From Camelus bactrianus (Eukaryota; Chordata; Mammalia; Artiodactyla; Camelidae): 64,000 nt of DNA. The stretch covers positions 4,092,001 to 4,156,000 of the forward strand of contig NC_133569.1 of the NCBI RefSeq assembly GCF_048773025.1, given 5' to 3'. Shown here piece by piece: positions 1 to 12,579 of this stretch. The position numbers and the translations under genes were made by a program. How positions within the stretch are numbered: the stretch's first letter is position 1; each line of letters begins with the position of its first letter. The notes beneath the pieces are model-generated. The model ran no database searches, had not been told where the DNA came from, and was given only the letters and a program-made list of their open reading frames with translations.

Positions 1-147
1 AAACTCCACGCCATACATATATATGGGGAGGTACTAGCTCCAACTCTGTTTTACAGTGAAAACTGCAGGAACTTCAACCCGGCACTAGGAAACAGACCGA
101 GACACCAGAGTAAATGTTTCTCCTGCAACATTTTCCCTTTGTGCTAG
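1..147 (+). repeat. Partial monomer at the left edge
   Basis: The window opens about 103 bases into a monomer, at the AAACTCCAC stretch, so the array continues to the left. This partial monomer and the one after it share unusual variants (CTCTGTTTT, CGAGACACC, GTAAATGTTTC, CAACATTTTCC, CCACTTGCTCATTT) with 16,661-16,860, showing that the two places descend from one block. Confidence 0.9.
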
Positions 148-508
148 ATGAACGAACGTCTCTCCACTTGCTCATTTCTGAGAGAAAAGTGTGTGTGAAA
201 GCCGTCCTTCACCTAGCTTGTTGGGAACACAAAATTTCTCTTCAGTTGCAAATTCCACTCCATACATATATATGGGGAGGTACTAGCTCCAACTCGGATT
301 TACAGTGAAAACTGCAGGAACTTCAAACAGGCACTAGGAAACAGACTGAGAAACCAGAGTAAAAGTTTCTCCTGCAACAAGTTCCCTTTGTGCAAGATGA
401 ACGAACGTCTCTCCACATGCTCAGTTCTGAGAGATAAGTGTGTGTGAAAGCCGTCCTTCACCTAGCTTGTTGGGAACACAAAGTTTCTCTTCAGTTGCAA
501 ACTCCACT

Positions 509-2001
509 CCATACATATATATGGGGAGGTACTAGCTCCAACTCGGTTTTACAGTGAAAACTGCAGGAACTTCAAACCGGCACTAGGAAACAGACCGAGA
601 AACCAGAGTAAAATTTCTCCTGCTACCCGTTCCCTTTGTGCTAGATGAACGAACGTCTCTCCACATGCTTAGTTCTGACAGATAAGTGTGTGTGAAAGCC
701 GTCCTTCAACTAGCTTGTTGGGAACACATAGTTACTCTTCAGTTGCAAACTCCACTCCATACATATATAAGGGGAAATACTAGCTCCAACTCGGTTTTAC
801 AGTGAAAACTGCAGGAACTTCAAACCGGCACTAGGAAACAGACCGAGAAACCAGAGTAAAAGTTTCTTCTGCAACCCGTTCACTTTGTGCTAGATGAACG
901 AACGTCTCTCCACATGCTCAGTTCTGAGAGATAAGTGTGTGTGAAAGCCGTCCTTCGCCTAGCTTGTTGGGAACACAAAGATTCTCTTAAGTTGCAAACT
1001 CCACTCCATACATATATATGGGGAGGTACTAGCTCCAACTCTTTTTTACAGTGAAAACTGCAGGAACTTTAAACCGGCACTAGGAAACAGACTGAGAAAC
1101 CAGAGTAAAAGTTTCTCCTGCAACCCGTTCCATTTGTGCTAGATGAACGAACGTCTCTCCACATGCTCAGTTCTGAGAGATAAGTGTGTGTTAAAGCCGT
1201 CCTTCACCTAGCTTGTTGGGAACACAAAGTTTCTCTTCAGTTGCAAACACCACTCCATACATATATATGGGGTGGTACTAGCTCCAACTCGGTTTCACAG
1301 TGAAAACTGCTGGAACTTCAATCCGGCACTAGGAAACAGACCGAGAAAACAGAGTAAAAGTTTCTTCTGCCAACCGTTCACTTTGTGCTAGATGAACGAA
1401 CGTCTCTCCACATGCTCAGTTCTGAGAGATAAGTGTGTGTGAAAGCCGTCCTTCACCTAGCTTTTTGGGAACACAAAATATCTCTTCAGTTGCAAACTCC
1501 ACTGCATACATGTATAAGGGGAGGTACTAGCTCCAACTCTGTTTTACAGTGAAAACTGCAGGAACATCAAACCGGCACTAGGAAACATACTGAGAAACCA
1601 GAGTAAAAGTTTCTCCTGCAACCCGTTCCCTTTGTGCTGGATGAACGAACGTCTCTCCACATGCTCAGTTCTGAGAGATAAGTGTGTGTGAAAGCCGTCC
1701 TTCACCTAGCTTGTTGGGAACACAAAGTATCTCTTCAGTTGCAAACTCCACGCCATACATATATATGGGGAGGTACTAGCTCCAACTCGGTTTTACAGTG
1801 AAAACTGCAGGAACTTCAAACCGGCACTAGGAAACAGACCGAGACACCAGAGTAAAAGTTTCTATTGCAACCCGTTCCATTTGTGCTAGATGAACGAACG
1901 TCTCTCCACATGCTCAGTTCTGAGAGATAAGTGTGTGTGAAAGCCGTCCTTCACCTAGCTTGTTGGGAACACAAAGTATCTCTTCAGTTGCAAACTCCAC
2001 G
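509..2001 (+). repeat. Six-monomer higher-order unit, copy 1 (1,493 bp)
   Basis: This is the first of two tandem copies of a six-monomer block. Marker variants in order are CTTAGTTCTGACAG with ACACATAGTTACTC, then AAAGATTCTCTTAAG with CTCTTTTTTAC, then GTGTTAAAGCC with GGTTTCACAG and CTGCTGG, then AGCTTTTTGGG with ACATGTATAAGG, then TGCTGGATG followed by CCACGCC. Bases 509-1,862 match 2,002-3,355 at an offset of 1,493 with no difference that I could see. The unit is 6 x 249 minus one base. Confidence 0.9.
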
Positions 2002-2137
2002 CCATACATATATATGGGGAGGTACTAGCTCCAACTCGGTTTTACAGTGAAAACTGCAGGAACTTCAAACCGGCACTAGGAAACAGACCGAGAAACCAGA
2101 GTAAAATTTCTCCTGCTACCCGTTCCCTTTGTGCTAG
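1890..2137 (+). repeat. Hybrid monomer at the 6-mer duplication junction
   Basis: The first half carries the markers of the sixth monomer of the unit (AAAGTATCTC and CCACGCC, as at 1,641-1,889). The second half carries those of the monomer at 397-644 (CGAGAAACC, GTAAAATTTC, TCCTGCTACCC). A monomer of this composition is what one unequal exchange between misaligned monomers would leave. Confidence 0.75.
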
Positions 2138-3355
2138 ATGAACGAACGTCTCTCCACATGCTTAGTTCTGACAGATAAGTGTGTGTGAAAGCCGTCCTTC
2201 AACTAGCTTGTTGGGAACACATAGTTACTCTTCAGTTGCAAACTCCACTCCATACATATATAAGGGGAAATACTAGCTCCAACTCGGTTTTACAGTGAAA
2301 ACTGCAGGAACTTCAAACCGGCACTAGGAAACAGACCGAGAAACCAGAGTAAAAGTTTCTTCTGCAACCCGTTCACTTTGTGCTAGATGAACGAACGTCT
2401 CTCCACATGCTCAGTTCTGAGAGATAAGTGTGTGTGAAAGCCGTCCTTCGCCTAGCTTGTTGGGAACACAAAGATTCTCTTAAGTTGCAAACTCCACTCC
2501 ATACATATATATGGGGAGGTACTAGCTCCAACTCTTTTTTACAGTGAAAACTGCAGGAACTTTAAACCGGCACTAGGAAACAGACTGAGAAACCAGAGTA
2601 AAAGTTTCTCCTGCAACCCGTTCCATTTGTGCTAGATGAACGAACGTCTCTCCACATGCTCAGTTCTGAGAGATAAGTGTGTGTTAAAGCCGTCCTTCAC
2701 CTAGCTTGTTGGGAACACAAAGTTTCTCTTCAGTTGCAAACACCACTCCATACATATATATGGGGTGGTACTAGCTCCAACTCGGTTTCACAGTGAAAAC
2801 TGCTGGAACTTCAATCCGGCACTAGGAAACAGACCGAGAAAACAGAGTAAAAGTTTCTTCTGCCAACCGTTCACTTTGTGCTAGATGAACGAACGTCTCT
2901 CCACATGCTCAGTTCTGAGAGATAAGTGTGTGTGAAAGCCGTCCTTCACCTAGCTTTTTGGGAACACAAAATATCTCTTCAGTTGCAAACTCCACTGCAT
3001 ACATGTATAAGGGGAGGTACTAGCTCCAACTCTGTTTTACAGTGAAAACTGCAGGAACATCAAACCGGCACTAGGAAACATACTGAGAAACCAGAGTAAA
3101 AGTTTCTCCTGCAACCCGTTCCCTTTGTGCTGGATGAACGAACGTCTCTCCACATGCTCAGTTCTGAGAGATAAGTGTGTGTGAAAGCCGTCCTTCACCT
3201 AGCTTGTTGGGAACACAAAGTATCTCTTCAGTTGCAAACTCCACGCCATACATATATATGGGGAGGTACTAGCTCCAACTCGGTTTTACAGTGAAAACTG
3301 CAGGAACTTCAAACCGGCACTAGGAAACAGACCGAGACACCAGAGTAAAAGTTTC
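2002..3355 (+). repeat. Six-monomer higher-order unit, copy 2
   Basis: This block matches 509-1,862 base for base as far as I could read. It ends at 3,355, where the sequence changes from GTTTCTATTGC in copy 1 to GTTTCCCCTTC here. The last monomer (3,134-3,382) is therefore a mosaic, with its front from this unit and its back like the monomer at 8,105-8,353. Confidence 0.9.
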
Positions 3356-3382
3356 CCCTTCAACCCTTTCCCTTTGTGCTAG

Positions 3383-4625
3383 ATGAACAAACGTCTCTCC
3401 ACATGCTCATTTCTGAGAGAAATGTGTGTGTGAAAGCCGTCCTTCACCTAGCTTGTTGGGAACACAAAGTTTTTCTTCAGTTGCAAACTCCAATCCATAC
3501 ATATATATGGGGAGGTACTAGCTCCAACTCGGTTTTACAGTGAAAACTGCAGGAACTTCAAACCGGCACTAGGAAACAGAATGAGAAACCAGAGAAAAGT
3601 TTCTCCTGCAACCCGTTCCCTTTGTGCTAGATGAAAGAACGTCTCTCCACATGCTCAGTTCTGAGAGATAAGTGTGTGTGAAAGCCGTCCTTCACCTAGC
3701 TTGTTGGGAACACAAAATATCTCTTCAGTTGCAAACTCCACTGCACATATATATATGGGGAGGTACTAGCTCCAACTCGGTTTTACAGTGAAAACTGCAG
3801 GAAAATCAAACCGGCACTAGGAAACAGACTGAGAAACCAGAGTAAAAGTTTCTCCTGCAACCCGTTCCCTTTGTGCTAGATGAACGAACGTCTCTCCACA
3901 TGCTCAGTTCTGAGAGATAAGTGTGTGTGAAAGCCGTCCTTCACCTAGCTTGTTGGGAACACAAAATATCTCTTCAGTTGCAAACTCCACTGCACATATA
4001 TATATGGGGAGGTACTAGCTCCAACTCGGTTTTACAGTGAAAACTGCAGGAAAATCAAACCGGCACTAGGAAACAGACTGAGAAACCAGAGTAAAAGTTT
4101 CTCCTGCAACCCGTTCCCTTTGTGCTAGATGAACGAACGTCTCTCCACATGCTCATTTCTGAGAGATAAGTGTGTGTGAAAGCCGTCCTTCACCTAGCTT
4201 GTTGGGAACACAAAGTTTCTCTTCAGTTGCAAATTCCACTCCATACATATATATGGGGAGGTACTAGCTCCAACTCGGTTTTACAGTGAAAAATGCAGGA
4301 ACTTCAAACAGGCACTAGGAAACAGACTATGAAAACAGAGTAAAAGTTTCTCCTGCAACCCGTTCCCTTTGTGCTAGATGAACGAACGTCTCTCCACATG
4401 CTCAGTTCTGAGAGATATGTGTGTGTGAAAGCCGTCCTTCGCCAAGCTTGTTGGGAACACAAAGTTTCTCTTCAGTTGCAAACTCCACTCCATACATATA
4501 TAAGGGGAGGTACTAGCTCCAACTCGGTTTTACAGTGAAAACTGCAGGAACTTCAAACCGGCACTAGGAAACAGACTGAGAAACCAGAGTAAAATTTCTC
4601 CTGCTACCCGTTCCCTTTGTGCTAG
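3383..4625 (+). repeat. Five-monomer block linking the 6-mer and 4-mer regions
   Basis: The monomer at 3,383 (GAACAAACG, GAGAAATGTG, AAAGTTTTTC, CAGAATGAG) recurs at 8,354. The next two, at 3,631 and 3,880, are nearly the same type (AAAATATCTC, CCACTGCACATATATA, GGAAAATC), a local monomer duplication. The fourth, at 4,129, has CAGACTATGAAAAC, and the fifth, at 4,378, has CGCCAAGCTTG. These last two types recur as a pair at 6,862, 9,099 and 12,083. Confidence 0.8.
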
Positions 4626-5619
4626 ATGAACGAACGTCTCTCCACATGCTCAGTTCTGAGAGATAAGTGTGTGTGAAAGCCGTCCTTCACCTAGCTTGTT
4701 GGGAACACAAAGTTTCTCTTCAGTTGCAAACTCTACTCCATACATATATATGGGGAGGTACTAGCTCCAACTCGGTTTTACAGTGAAAACTGCAGGAAAT
4801 TCAAACCGGCACTAGGAAACAGACCGAGAAACCAGAGTAAAATTTCTCCTGCAACCCGTTCCCTTTGTGCTAGATGAACGAACGTCTCTCCACATGCTCA
4901 ATTCTGAGAGATAAGTGTGTGTGAAAGCCGTCCTTCACCTAGCTTGTTGGGAACACAAAGTTTCTCTTCAGTTGCAAACTCCACTCCATACATATATAAG
5001 GGGAGGTACTAGCTCCAACTCGGTTTTACAGTGAAAACTGCAGGAACTTCAAACCGGTACTAGGAAACAGACCGAGAAACCAGAGTAAAAGTTTCTACTG
5101 CAACCCGTTCCCTTTGTGCTAGATGAACGAACGTCTCTCCACATGCTCAGTTCTGAGAGATAAGTGAGTGTGAAAGCCGTTCTTCGCCTAGCTTGTTGGG
5201 AACACAAAGTTTTTCTTCAGTTGCAAACTCCAATCCATACATATATATGGGGAGGTACTAGCTCCAACTCGGTTTTACAGTGAAAACTGCAGGAACTTCA
5301 AACCGGCACTAGGAAACAGAATGAGAAACCAGAGAAAAGTTTCTCCTGCAACCCGTTCCCTTTGTGCTAGATGAACGAACGTCTCTCCACATGCTCAGTT
5401 CTGAGAGATAAGTGTGTGTGAAAGCCGTCCTTCACCTAGCTTGTTGGGAACACAAAATATCTCTTCAGTTGCAAACTCCACTGCACATATATATATGGGG
5501 AGGTACTAGCTCCAACTCGGTTTTACAGTGAAAACTGCAGGAAAATCAAACCGGCACTAGGAAACAGACTGAGAAACCAGAGTAAAAGTTTCTCCTGCAA
5601 CCCGTTCCCTTTGTGCTAG
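4626..5619 (+). repeat. Four-monomer higher-order unit, copy 1 (994 bp)
   Basis: The four monomer types in order are marked by CTCTACTCC with GGAAATTC; CTCAATTCTG with CCGGTACTAGG; AAGTGAGTGTG with GTTCTTCGCC and CAGAATGAG; and AAAATATCTC with CCACTGCACATATATA. The same order follows at 5,620. The only difference seen is near the start, CTCAGTTCTG here against CTCATTTCTG in the next copy. Confidence 0.88.
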
Positions 5620-6613
5620 ATGAACGAACGTCTCTCCACATGCTCATTTCTGAGAGATAAGTGTGTGTGAAAGCCGTCCTTCACCTAGCTTGTTGGGAAC
5701 ACAAAGTTTCTCTTCAGTTGCAAACTCTACTCCATACATATATATGGGGAGGTACTAGCTCCAACTCGGTTTTACAGTGAAAACTGCAGGAAATTCAAAC
5801 CGGCACTAGGAAACAGACCGAGAAACCAGAGTAAAATTTCTCCTGCAACCCGTTCCCTTTGTGCTAGATGAACGAACGTCTCTCCACATGCTCAATTCTG
5901 AGAGATAAGTGTGTGTGAAAGCCGTCCTTCACCTAGCTTGTTGGGAACACAAAGTTTCTCTTCAGTTGCAAACTCCACTCCATACATATATAAGGGGAGG
6001 TACTAGCTCCAACTCGGTTTTACAGTGAAAACTGCAGGAACTTCAAACCGGTACTAGGAAACAGACCGAGAAACCAGAGTAAAAGTTTCTACTGCAACCC
6101 GTTCCCTTTGTGCTAGATGAACGAACGTCTCTCCACATGCTCAGTTCTGAGAGATAAGTGAGTGTGAAAGCCGTTCTTCGCCTAGCTTGTTGGGAACACA
6201 AAGTTTTTCTTCAGTTGCAAACTCCAATCCATACATATATATGGGGAGGTACTAGCTCCAACTCGGTTTTACAGTGAAAACTGCAGGAACTTCAAACCGG
6301 CACTAGGAAACAGAATGAGAAACCAGAGAAAAGTTTCTCCTGCAACCCGTTCCCTTTGTGCTAGATGAACGAACGTCTCTCCACATGCTCAGTTCTGAGA
6401 GATAAGTGTGTGTGAAAGCCGTCCTTCACCTAGCTTGTTGGGAACACAAAATATCTCTTCAGTTGCAAACTCCACTGCACATATATATATGGGGAGGTAC
6501 TAGCTCCAACTCGGTTTTACAGTGAAAACTGCAGGAAAATCAAACCGGCACTAGGAAACAGACTGAGAAACCAGAGTAAAAGTTTCTCCTGCAACCCGTT
6601 CCCTTTGTGCTAG
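5620..6613 (+). repeat. Four-monomer higher-order unit, copy 2 (994 bp)
   Basis: The same four monomer types follow in the same order as in 4,626-5,619. From about 4,653 onward the two copies look identical. Confidence 0.88.
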
Positions 6614-7358
6614 ATGAACGAACGTCTCTCCACATGCTCATTTCTGAGAGATAAGTGTGTGTGAAAGCCGTCCTTCACCTAGCTTGTTGGGAACACAAAG
6701 TTTCTCTTCAGTTGCAAACTCTACTCCATACATATATATGGGGAGGTACTAGCTCCAACTCGGTTTTACAGTGAAAACTGCAGGAAATTCAAACCGGCAC
6801 TAGGAAACAGACCGAGAAACCAGAGTAAAATTTCTCCTGCAACCCGTTCCCTTTGTGCTAGATGAACGAACGTCTCTCCACATGCTCAGTTCTGAGAGAT
6901 AAGTGTGTGTGAAAGCCGTCCTTCACCTAGCTTGTTGGGAACACAAAGTTTCTCTTCAGTTGCAAATTCCACTCCATACATATATATGGGGATGTACTAG
7001 CTCCAACTCGGTTTTACAGTGAAAAATGCAGGAACTTCAAACAGGCACTAGGAAACAGACTATGAAAACAGAGTAAAAGTTTCTCCTGCAACCCGTTCCC
7101 TTTGTGCTAGATGAACGAACGTCTCTCCACATGCTCAGTTCTGAGAGATATGTGTGTGTGAAAGCCGTCCTTCGCCAAGCTTGTTGGGAACACAAAGTTT
7201 CTCTTCAGTTGCAAACTCCACTCCATACATATATAAGGGGAGGTACTAGCTCCAACTCGGTTTTACAGTGAAAACTGCAGGAACTTCAAACCGGCACTAG
7301 GAAACAGACCGAGAAACCAGAGTAAAATTTCTCCTGCTACCCGTTCCCTTTGTGCTAG
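6614..7358 (+). repeat. Third start of the 4-mer unit, cut off after one monomer, plus two linking monomers
   Basis: 6,614-6,861 repeats the first monomer type of the 994 bp unit (CTCTACTCC). The series then switches to the CAGACTATGAAAAC type at 6,862 and the CGCCAAGCTTG type at 7,111, the pair already seen at 4,129-4,625. The switch marks the right end of the 4-mer amplification. Confidence 0.8.
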
Positions 7359-9845
7359 ATGAACGAACGTCTCTCCACATGCTCAGTTCTGAGAGATAAG
7401 TGTGTGTGAAAGCCGTCCTTCACCTAGCTTGTTGGGAACACAAAGTTTCTCTTCAGTTGCAAACTCCACTCGATACATATATAAGGGGAGGTACTAGCCC
7501 CAACTCGTTTTTACAGTGAAAACTGCAGGAACTTCAAACCGGCACTAGGAAACAGACCGAGAAACCAGAGTAAAAGTTTCTCCTGCAACCCGTCCTTTTG
7601 TGCTAGATGAACGAACGTCTCTCCACATGCTCAGTTCTGAGAGATAAGTGTGTTTGAAAGCCGTCCTTCACCTAGCTTGTTGGGAACACAAAATTTCTCT
7701 TAAGTTGCAAACACCACTCCATACATATATATGGGGAGGTACTAGCCCCAACTCGGTTTTACAGTGAAAACTGCTGGAAATTCAATCCGTCACTAGGAAA
7801 CAGAACGAGAAACCAGAGTAAAAGTTTCTTCTTCAACATCTTCCCTTTGTGCTAGATGAACGAACGTCTCTCCACATGCTAAGTTCTGAGAGATAAGTGT
7901 GTGTGAAAGCCGTCCTTCACCTAGCTTGTTGGGAACACAAAATTTCTCTTCAGTTGCAAATTCCACTCCATACATATATATGGGGAGGTACTAGCTCCAA
8001 CTCGGTTTTACAGTGAAAACTGCAGGAAAATCAAACCGGCACTAGGAAACAGACTGAGAAACCAGAGTAAAAGTTTCTCCTGCAACCAGTTCCCTTTGTG
8101 CTAGATGAACGAACGTCTCTCCACATGCTCATTTCTGAGAGAAATGTGTGTGTGAAAGCCGTCCTTCACCTAGCTTGTTGGGAACACAAAATTTCTCTTC
8201 AGTTGCAAATTCCACTCCATACATATATATGGGGAGGTACTAGCTCCAACTCGGTTTTACAGTGAAAACTGCAGGAACTTCAAACCGGCACTAGGAAACA
8301 GACCGAGACACCAGAGTAAAAGTTTCCCCTTCAACCCTTTCCCTTTGTGCTAGATGAACAAACGTCTCTCCACATGCTCATTTCTGAGAGAAATGTGTGT
8401 GTGAAAGCCGTCCTTCACCTAGCTTGTTGGGAACACAAAGTTTTTCTTCAGTTGCAAACTCCAATCCATACATATATATGGGGAGGTACTAGCTCCAACT
8501 CGGTTTTACAGTGAAAACTGCAGGAACTTCAAACCGGCACTAGGAAACAGAATGAGAAACCAGAGAAAAGTTTCTCCTGCAACCCGTTCCCTTTGTGCTA
8601 GATGAACGAACGTCTCTCCACATGCTCAGTTCTGAGAGATAAGTGTGTGTGAAAGCCGTCCTTCACCTAGCTTGTTGGGAACACAAAATATCTCTTCAGT
8701 TGCAAACTCCACTGCACATATATATATGGGGAGGTACTAGCTCCAACTCGGTTTTACAGTGAAAACTGCAGGAAAATCAAACCGGCACTAGGAAACAGAC
8801 TGAGAAACCAGAGTAAAAGTTTCTCCTGCAACCCGTTCCCTTTGTGCTAGATGAACGAACGTCTCTCCACATGCTCATTTCTGAGAGATAAGTGTGTGTG
8901 AAAGCCGTCCTTCACCTAGCTTGTTGGGAACACAAAGTTTCTCTTCAGTTGCAAACTCTACTCCATACATATATATGGGGAGGTACTAGCTCCAACTCGG
9001 TTTTACAGTGAAAACTGCAGGAAATTCAAACCGGCACTAGGAAACAGACCGAGAAACCAGAGTAAAATTTCTCCTGCAACCCGTTCCCTTTGTGCTAGAT
9101 GAACGAACGTCTCTCCACATGCTCAGTTCTGAGAGATAAGTGTGTGTGAAAGCCGTCCTTCACCTAGCTTGTTGGGAACACAAAGTTTCTCTTCAGTTGC
9201 AAATTCCACTCCATACATATATATGGGGAGGTACTAGCTCCAACTCGGTTTTACAGTGAAAAATGCAGGAACTTCAAACAGGCACTAGGAAACAGACTAT
9301 GAAAACAGAGTAAAAGTTTCTCCTGCAACCCGTTCCCTTTGTGCTAGATGAACGAACGTCTCTCCACATGCTCAGTTCTGAGAGATATGTGTGTGTGAAA
9401 GCCGTCCTTCGCCAAGCTTGTTGGGAACACAAAGTTTCTCTTCAGTTGCAAACTCCACTCCATACATATATAAGGGGAGGTACTAGCTCCAACTCGGTTT
9501 TACAGTGAAAACTGCAGGAACTTCAAACCGGCACTAGGAAACAGACCGAGAAACCAGAGTAAAATTTCTCCTGCTACCCGTTCCCTTTGTGCTAGATGAA
9601 CGAACGTCTCTCCACATGCTCAGTTCTGAGAGATAAGTGTGTGTGAAAGCCGTCCTTCACCTAGCTTGTTGGGAACACAAAGTTTCTCTTCAGTTGCAAA
9701 CTCCACTCGATACATATATATATGGGGAGGTACTAGCTCCAACTCGGTTTTACAGTGAAAACTGCAGGAAAATCAAACCGGCACTAGGAAACAGACCGAG
9801 AAACCAGAGTAAAATTTCTCCTGCTACCCGTTCCCTTTGTGCTAG
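7359..9845 (+). repeat. Ten-monomer higher-order unit (2,487 bp)
   Basis: The unit opens with a three-monomer motif: one with CCACTCGATAC and TAGCCCC (7,359); one with GTGTTTGAAAG, CTGCTGGAAATTC, CAATCCGTCAC and TTCTTCAACATC (7,607); and one with CATGCTAAGTTC and CAACCAGTTCC (7,856). The same trio reopens at 9,846 and 12,580, at distances of 2,487 and 2,734 bp. The rest of this unit reuses types from the block at 3,383 and from the 4-mer unit. Confidence 0.85.
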
Positions 9846-12579
9846 ATGAACGAACGTCTCTCCACATGCTCAGTTCTGAGAGATAAGTGTGTGTGAAAGC
9901 CGTCCTTCACCTAGCTTGTTGGGAACACAAAGTTTCTCTTCAGTTGCAAACTCCACTCGATACATATATAAGGGGAGGTACTAGCCCCAACTCGTTTTTA
10001 CAGTGAAAACTGCAGGAACTTCAAACCGGCACTAGGAAACAGACCGAGAAACCAGAGTAAAAGTTTCTCCTGCAACCCGTCCTTTTGTGCTAGATGAACG
10101 AACGTCTCTCCACATGCTCAGTTCTGAGAGATAAGTGTGTTTGAAAGCCGTCCTTCACCTAGCTTGTTGGGAACACAAAATTTCTCTTAAGTTGCAAACA
10201 CCACTCCATACATATATATGGGGAGGTACTAGCCCCAACTCGGTTTTACAGTGAAAACTGCTGGAAATTCAATCCGTCACTAGGAAACAGAACGAGAAAC
10301 CAGAGTAAAAGTTTCTTCTTCAACATCTTCCCTTTGTGCTAGATGAACGAACGTCTCTCCACATGCTAAGTTCTGAGAGATAAGTGTGTGTGAAAGCCGT
10401 CCTTCACCTAGCTTGTTGGGAACACAAAATTTCTCTTCAGTTGCAAATTCCACTCCATACATATATATGGGGAGGTACTAGCTCCAACTCGGTTTTACAG
10501 TGAAAACGGCAGGAAAATCAAACCGGCACTAGGAAACAGACTGAGAAACCAGAGTAAAAGTTTCTCCTGCAACCAGTTCCCTTTGTGCTAGATGAACGAA
10601 CGTCTCTCCACATGCTCAGTTCTGAGAGATAAGTGTGTGTGAAAGCCGTCCTTCACCTAGCTTGTTGGGAACACAAAGTTTCTCTTCAGTTGCAAACTCC
10701 ACTCGATACATATATAAGGGGAGGTACTAGCCCCAACTCGTTTTTACAGTGAAAACTGCAGGAACTTCAAACCGGCACTAGGAAACAGACCGAGAAACCA
10801 GAGTAAAAGTTTCTCCTGCAACCCGTTCCTTTTGTGCTAGATGAACGAACGTCTCTCCACATGCTCAGTTCTGAGAGATAAGTGTGTGTGAATGCCGTCC
10901 TTCGCCTAGTTTGTTGGGAACACAAAGTTTCTCTTCAGTTGCAAACTCCACTCCATACATATATATGGGGAGGTACTAGCTCCAACTCGGTTTTACAGTG
11001 AAAACTGCAGGAAGTTCAAACCGGCACTAGGAAACAGACCGAGAAACCAGAGTAAAATTTCCCCTGCTACACGTTCCCTTTGTGCTAGATGAACGAACGT
11101 CTCTCCACATGCTCAATTCTGAGAGATAAGTGTGTGTGAAAGCCGTCCTTCACCTAGCTTGTTGGGAACACAAAGTTTCTCTTCAGTTGCAAACTCCACT
11201 CCATACATATATAAGGGGAGGTACTAGCTCCAACTCGGTTTTACAGTGAAAACTGCAGGAACTTCAAACCGGTACTAGGAAACAGACCGAGAAACCAGAG
11301 TAAAAGTTTCTACTGCAACCCGTTCCCTTTGTGCTAGATGAACGAACGTCTCTCCACATGCTCAGTTCTGAGAGATAAGTGAGTGTGAAAGCCGTTCTTC
11401 GCCTAGCTTGTTGGGAACACAAAGTTTTTCTTCAGTTGCAAACTCCAATCCATACATATATATGGGGAGGTACTAGCTCCAACTCGGTTTTACAGTGAAA
11501 ACTGCAGGAACTTCAAACCGGCACTAGGAAACAGAATGAGAAACCAGAGAAAAGTTTCTCCTGCAACCCGTTCCCTTTGTGCTAGATGAACGAACGTCTC
11601 TCCACATGCTCAGTTCTGAGAGATAAGTGTGTGTGAAAGCCGTCCTTCACCTAGCTTGTTGGGAACACAAAATATCTCTTCAGTTGCAAACTCCACTGCA
11701 CATATATATATGGGGAGGTACTAGCTCCAACTCGGTTTTACAGTGAAAACTGCAGGAAAATCAAACCGGCACTAGGAAACAGACTGAGAAACCAGAGTAA
11801 AAGTTTCTCCTGCAACCCGTTCCCTTTGTGCTAGATGAACGAACGTCTCTCCACATGCTCATTTCTGAGAGATATGTGTGTGTGAAAGCCGTCCTTCACC
11901 TAGCTTGTTGGGAACACAAAGTTTCTCTTCAGTTGCAAATTCCACTCCATACATATATATGGGGAGGTACTAGCTCCAACTCGGTTTTACAGTGAAAAAT
12001 GCAGGAACTTCAAACAGGCACTAGGAAACAGACCGAGAAACCAGAGTAAAATTTCTCCTGCAACCCGTTCCCTTTGTGCTAGATGAACGAACGTCTCTCC
12101 ACATGCTCAGTTCTGAGAGATAAGTGTGTGTGAAAGCCGTCCTTCACCTAGCTTGTTGGGAACACAAAGTTTCTCTTCAGTTGCAAATTCCACTCCATAC
12201 ATATATATGGGGAGGTACTAGCTCCAACTCGGTTTTACAGTGAAAAATGCAGGAACTTCAAACAGGCACTAGGAAACAGACTATGAAAACAGAGTAAAAG
12301 TTTCTCCTGCAACCCGTTCCCTTTGTGCTAGATGAACGAACGTCTCTCCACATGCTCAGTTCTGAGAGATATGTGTGTGTGAAAGCCGTCCTTCGCCAAG
12401 CTTGTTGGGAACACAAAGTTTCTCTTCAGTTGCAAACTCCACTCCATACATATATAAGGGGAGGTACTAGCTCCAACTCGGTTTTACAGTGAAAACTGCA
12501 GGAACTTCAAACCGGCACTAGGAAACAGACCGAGAAACCAGAGTAAAATTTCTCCTGCTACCCGTTCCCTTTGTGCTAG
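9846..12579 (+). repeat. Eleven-monomer higher-order unit (2,734 bp)
   Basis: It starts with the same three-monomer motif as 7,359. It then carries a CCACTCGATAC monomer (10,592), one with GTGAATGCC, CGCCTAGTTTG and CTACACGTTCC (10,841), then the GGTACTAGG, GTGAGTGTG and GCACATATATA types of the 4-mer unit, then CAGACCGAG and CAGACTATG versions of the AAAAATGCAGG type and the CGCCAAGC type. At 2,734 bp downstream the first six monomers repeat almost exactly. One difference seen is CGGCAGG at 10,507 against CTGCAGG at 13,241. Confidence 0.85.
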
